The notes beneath the pieces were generated by a model. The model was not told the DNA's origin and did not search any database. It saw nothing but the letters and a program-made list of their open reading frames with translations. From Clostridiales bacterium UBA2432 (GTDB lineage Bacteria > Bacillota > Clostridia > Lachnospirales > Vallitaleaceae), in contig DDQW01000050.1 of NCBI GenBank assembly GCA_002342805.1, positions 1 through 32,750 on the forward strand: DNA of 32,750 bases. The letters run 5' to 3'. Shown here in pieces: positions 32,148 to 32,750 of this stretch. The position numbers and the translations under genes were made by a program. The first letter of the stretch is position 1. Every line of letters begins with the position of its first letter.

Positions 32148-32750
32148 TTATCCTAATCCTTTTCGTATTTTGGGTGCCAAGATGAAAAATACCATCATAC
32201 TGATTCCAAAGACAATACCTGCATAGGTCATAATATCAAGCCAATCGCCTTGACCGGATAGGACCAGGTCATTGCCTTTGTAGGTCCAGTAGAAGGGAAT
32301 CCAGTAAAACAGTTTTTGCCACTTATCTGCTAGAAGTTCTTGGGCCGCAATAGACCCAAATAAGGGCATAAAGAGTAGTTTCATGTTGCCGGCTGCATTC
32401 ATAACGTCATCATTGTTAATTCCTTCAATAAAGCCGACAAGTACGCTGATAATACATGATGTCAACACCATAATCAGTGCATGCAAAAAGTTAATATCTC
32501 TAAAGCCTGTGATCACCAGAAGCAGGATACTTCCTACGACGGGGACGACTACGCCGATTAAACTTTTGCCGGCAATAAAGCCCAGGCGTGATACAGGCGA
32601 TAAGTGGATGGCCCGAATGGTACGGTCTGTTTTTTCTTCCACGATGTTTAAGGCAATAATCATACCGCCTAGAATGGATATGAAGATAATTCCTGCATTG
32701 ACCATGAGTTTTTTGAGTGGCGGAATCTCCCGACCAAAGTCGACGATTTC
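32148..32750 (-). CDS. ABC-2 type transporter permease, partial
   Basis: The C-terminal 200 residues of a membrane permease; the frame runs off the window edge. Visible are an AGIIFISILGGMIIALNIVEEKTDRT segment typical of ABC-2 permeases (helix then EEK.D.T.RAI..SPVS loop), and further helices at roughly 65-85, 90-110, 150-165 and 175-193 of the part seen, separated by a WIPFYWTYKGND loop. The ATPase partner is expected beyond the window. Substrate unknown. Confidence 0.85.
   Translation of the reverse strand, partial: EIVDFGREIPPLKKLMVNAGIIFISILGGMIIALNIVEEKTDRTIRAIHLSPVSRLGFIAGKSLIGVVVPVVGSILLLVITGFRDINFLHALIMVLTSCIISVLVGFIEGINNDDVMNAAGNMKLLFMPLFGSIAAQELLADKWQKLFYWIPFYWTYKGNDLVLSGQGDWLDIMTYAGIVFGISMMVFFILAPKIRKGLG

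Noticed and set aside
1..32750. CRISPR arrays, tRNA and rRNA genes
   Set aside because: No regularly spaced direct repeats, no tRNA cloverleaf-like CCA-proximal segments and no rRNA-like stretches were noticed on reading both strands.

Overview
The window looks like chromosome of a low-GC Gram-positive bacterium, most likely a member of the Clostridia. The DNA is AT-rich, almost every gene has a strong GGAGG/AAGGAG ribosome binding site, TTG starts occur, and two exported proteins carry SLH-type cell-wall repeats. No rRNA, tRNA or CRISPR array was seen. Most genes read on the minus strand; the plus-strand genes are an IS3-family transposase pair and one restriction enzyme.

Left edge (1-3.4 kb): a complete IS3-family element (about 8-1682) abuts the 3' end of a membrane-anchored zinc-ribbon/TPR-like protein gene and supplies its stop codon. 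Next to it is the 3' remnant of a DUF2971-type gene.

Defence island (3.6-16.8 kb): (1) a restriction-modification pair in which a Vsr mismatch endonuclease is fused to a full-length Sau3AI/MutH-like restriction enzyme, convergent with a C5-cytosine methyltransferase and separated from it by a bidirectional-looking hairpin; (2) a Hachiman system, hamA (DUF1837 nuclease) and hamB (helicase); (3) a tightly coupled pair of a voltage-gated K+ channel and an unrecognised 585-residue protein, the best candidate here for an undescribed system; (4) a SAM methyltransferase/HNH endonuclease pair followed by an exported SLH/lamin-tail protein. Decayed genes (a probable GNAT acetyltransferase, DUF2971) lie between the cassettes, as expected for a turnover hot spot.

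Middle (16.4-24.5 kb): mostly accessory or housekeeping minus-strand genes: YccF membrane protein, a conserved hypothetical protein, an XRE-type membrane regulator with a near-consensus promoter, a P-loop kinase-like protein, a lipoprotein, an AlbA_2 (Schlafen-like) ATP-binding regulator, an SLH-GH18 glycosidase and a tocopherol-cyclase-like protein.

Right part (24.6-32.75 kb): a 1633-residue exonuclease-RecQ-UvrD fusion helicase with its own promoter, a cluster of stem-loops, and an IS200/IS605-type element carrying only tnpB. That element sits inside a decayed AlbA_2 ATP-binding gene. Joining the two flanks at a TTTAT motif restores the conserved reading frame, which fixes the element ends, its target motif and the natural guide. 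The window ends in a small membrane protein and a partial ABC-2 permease.
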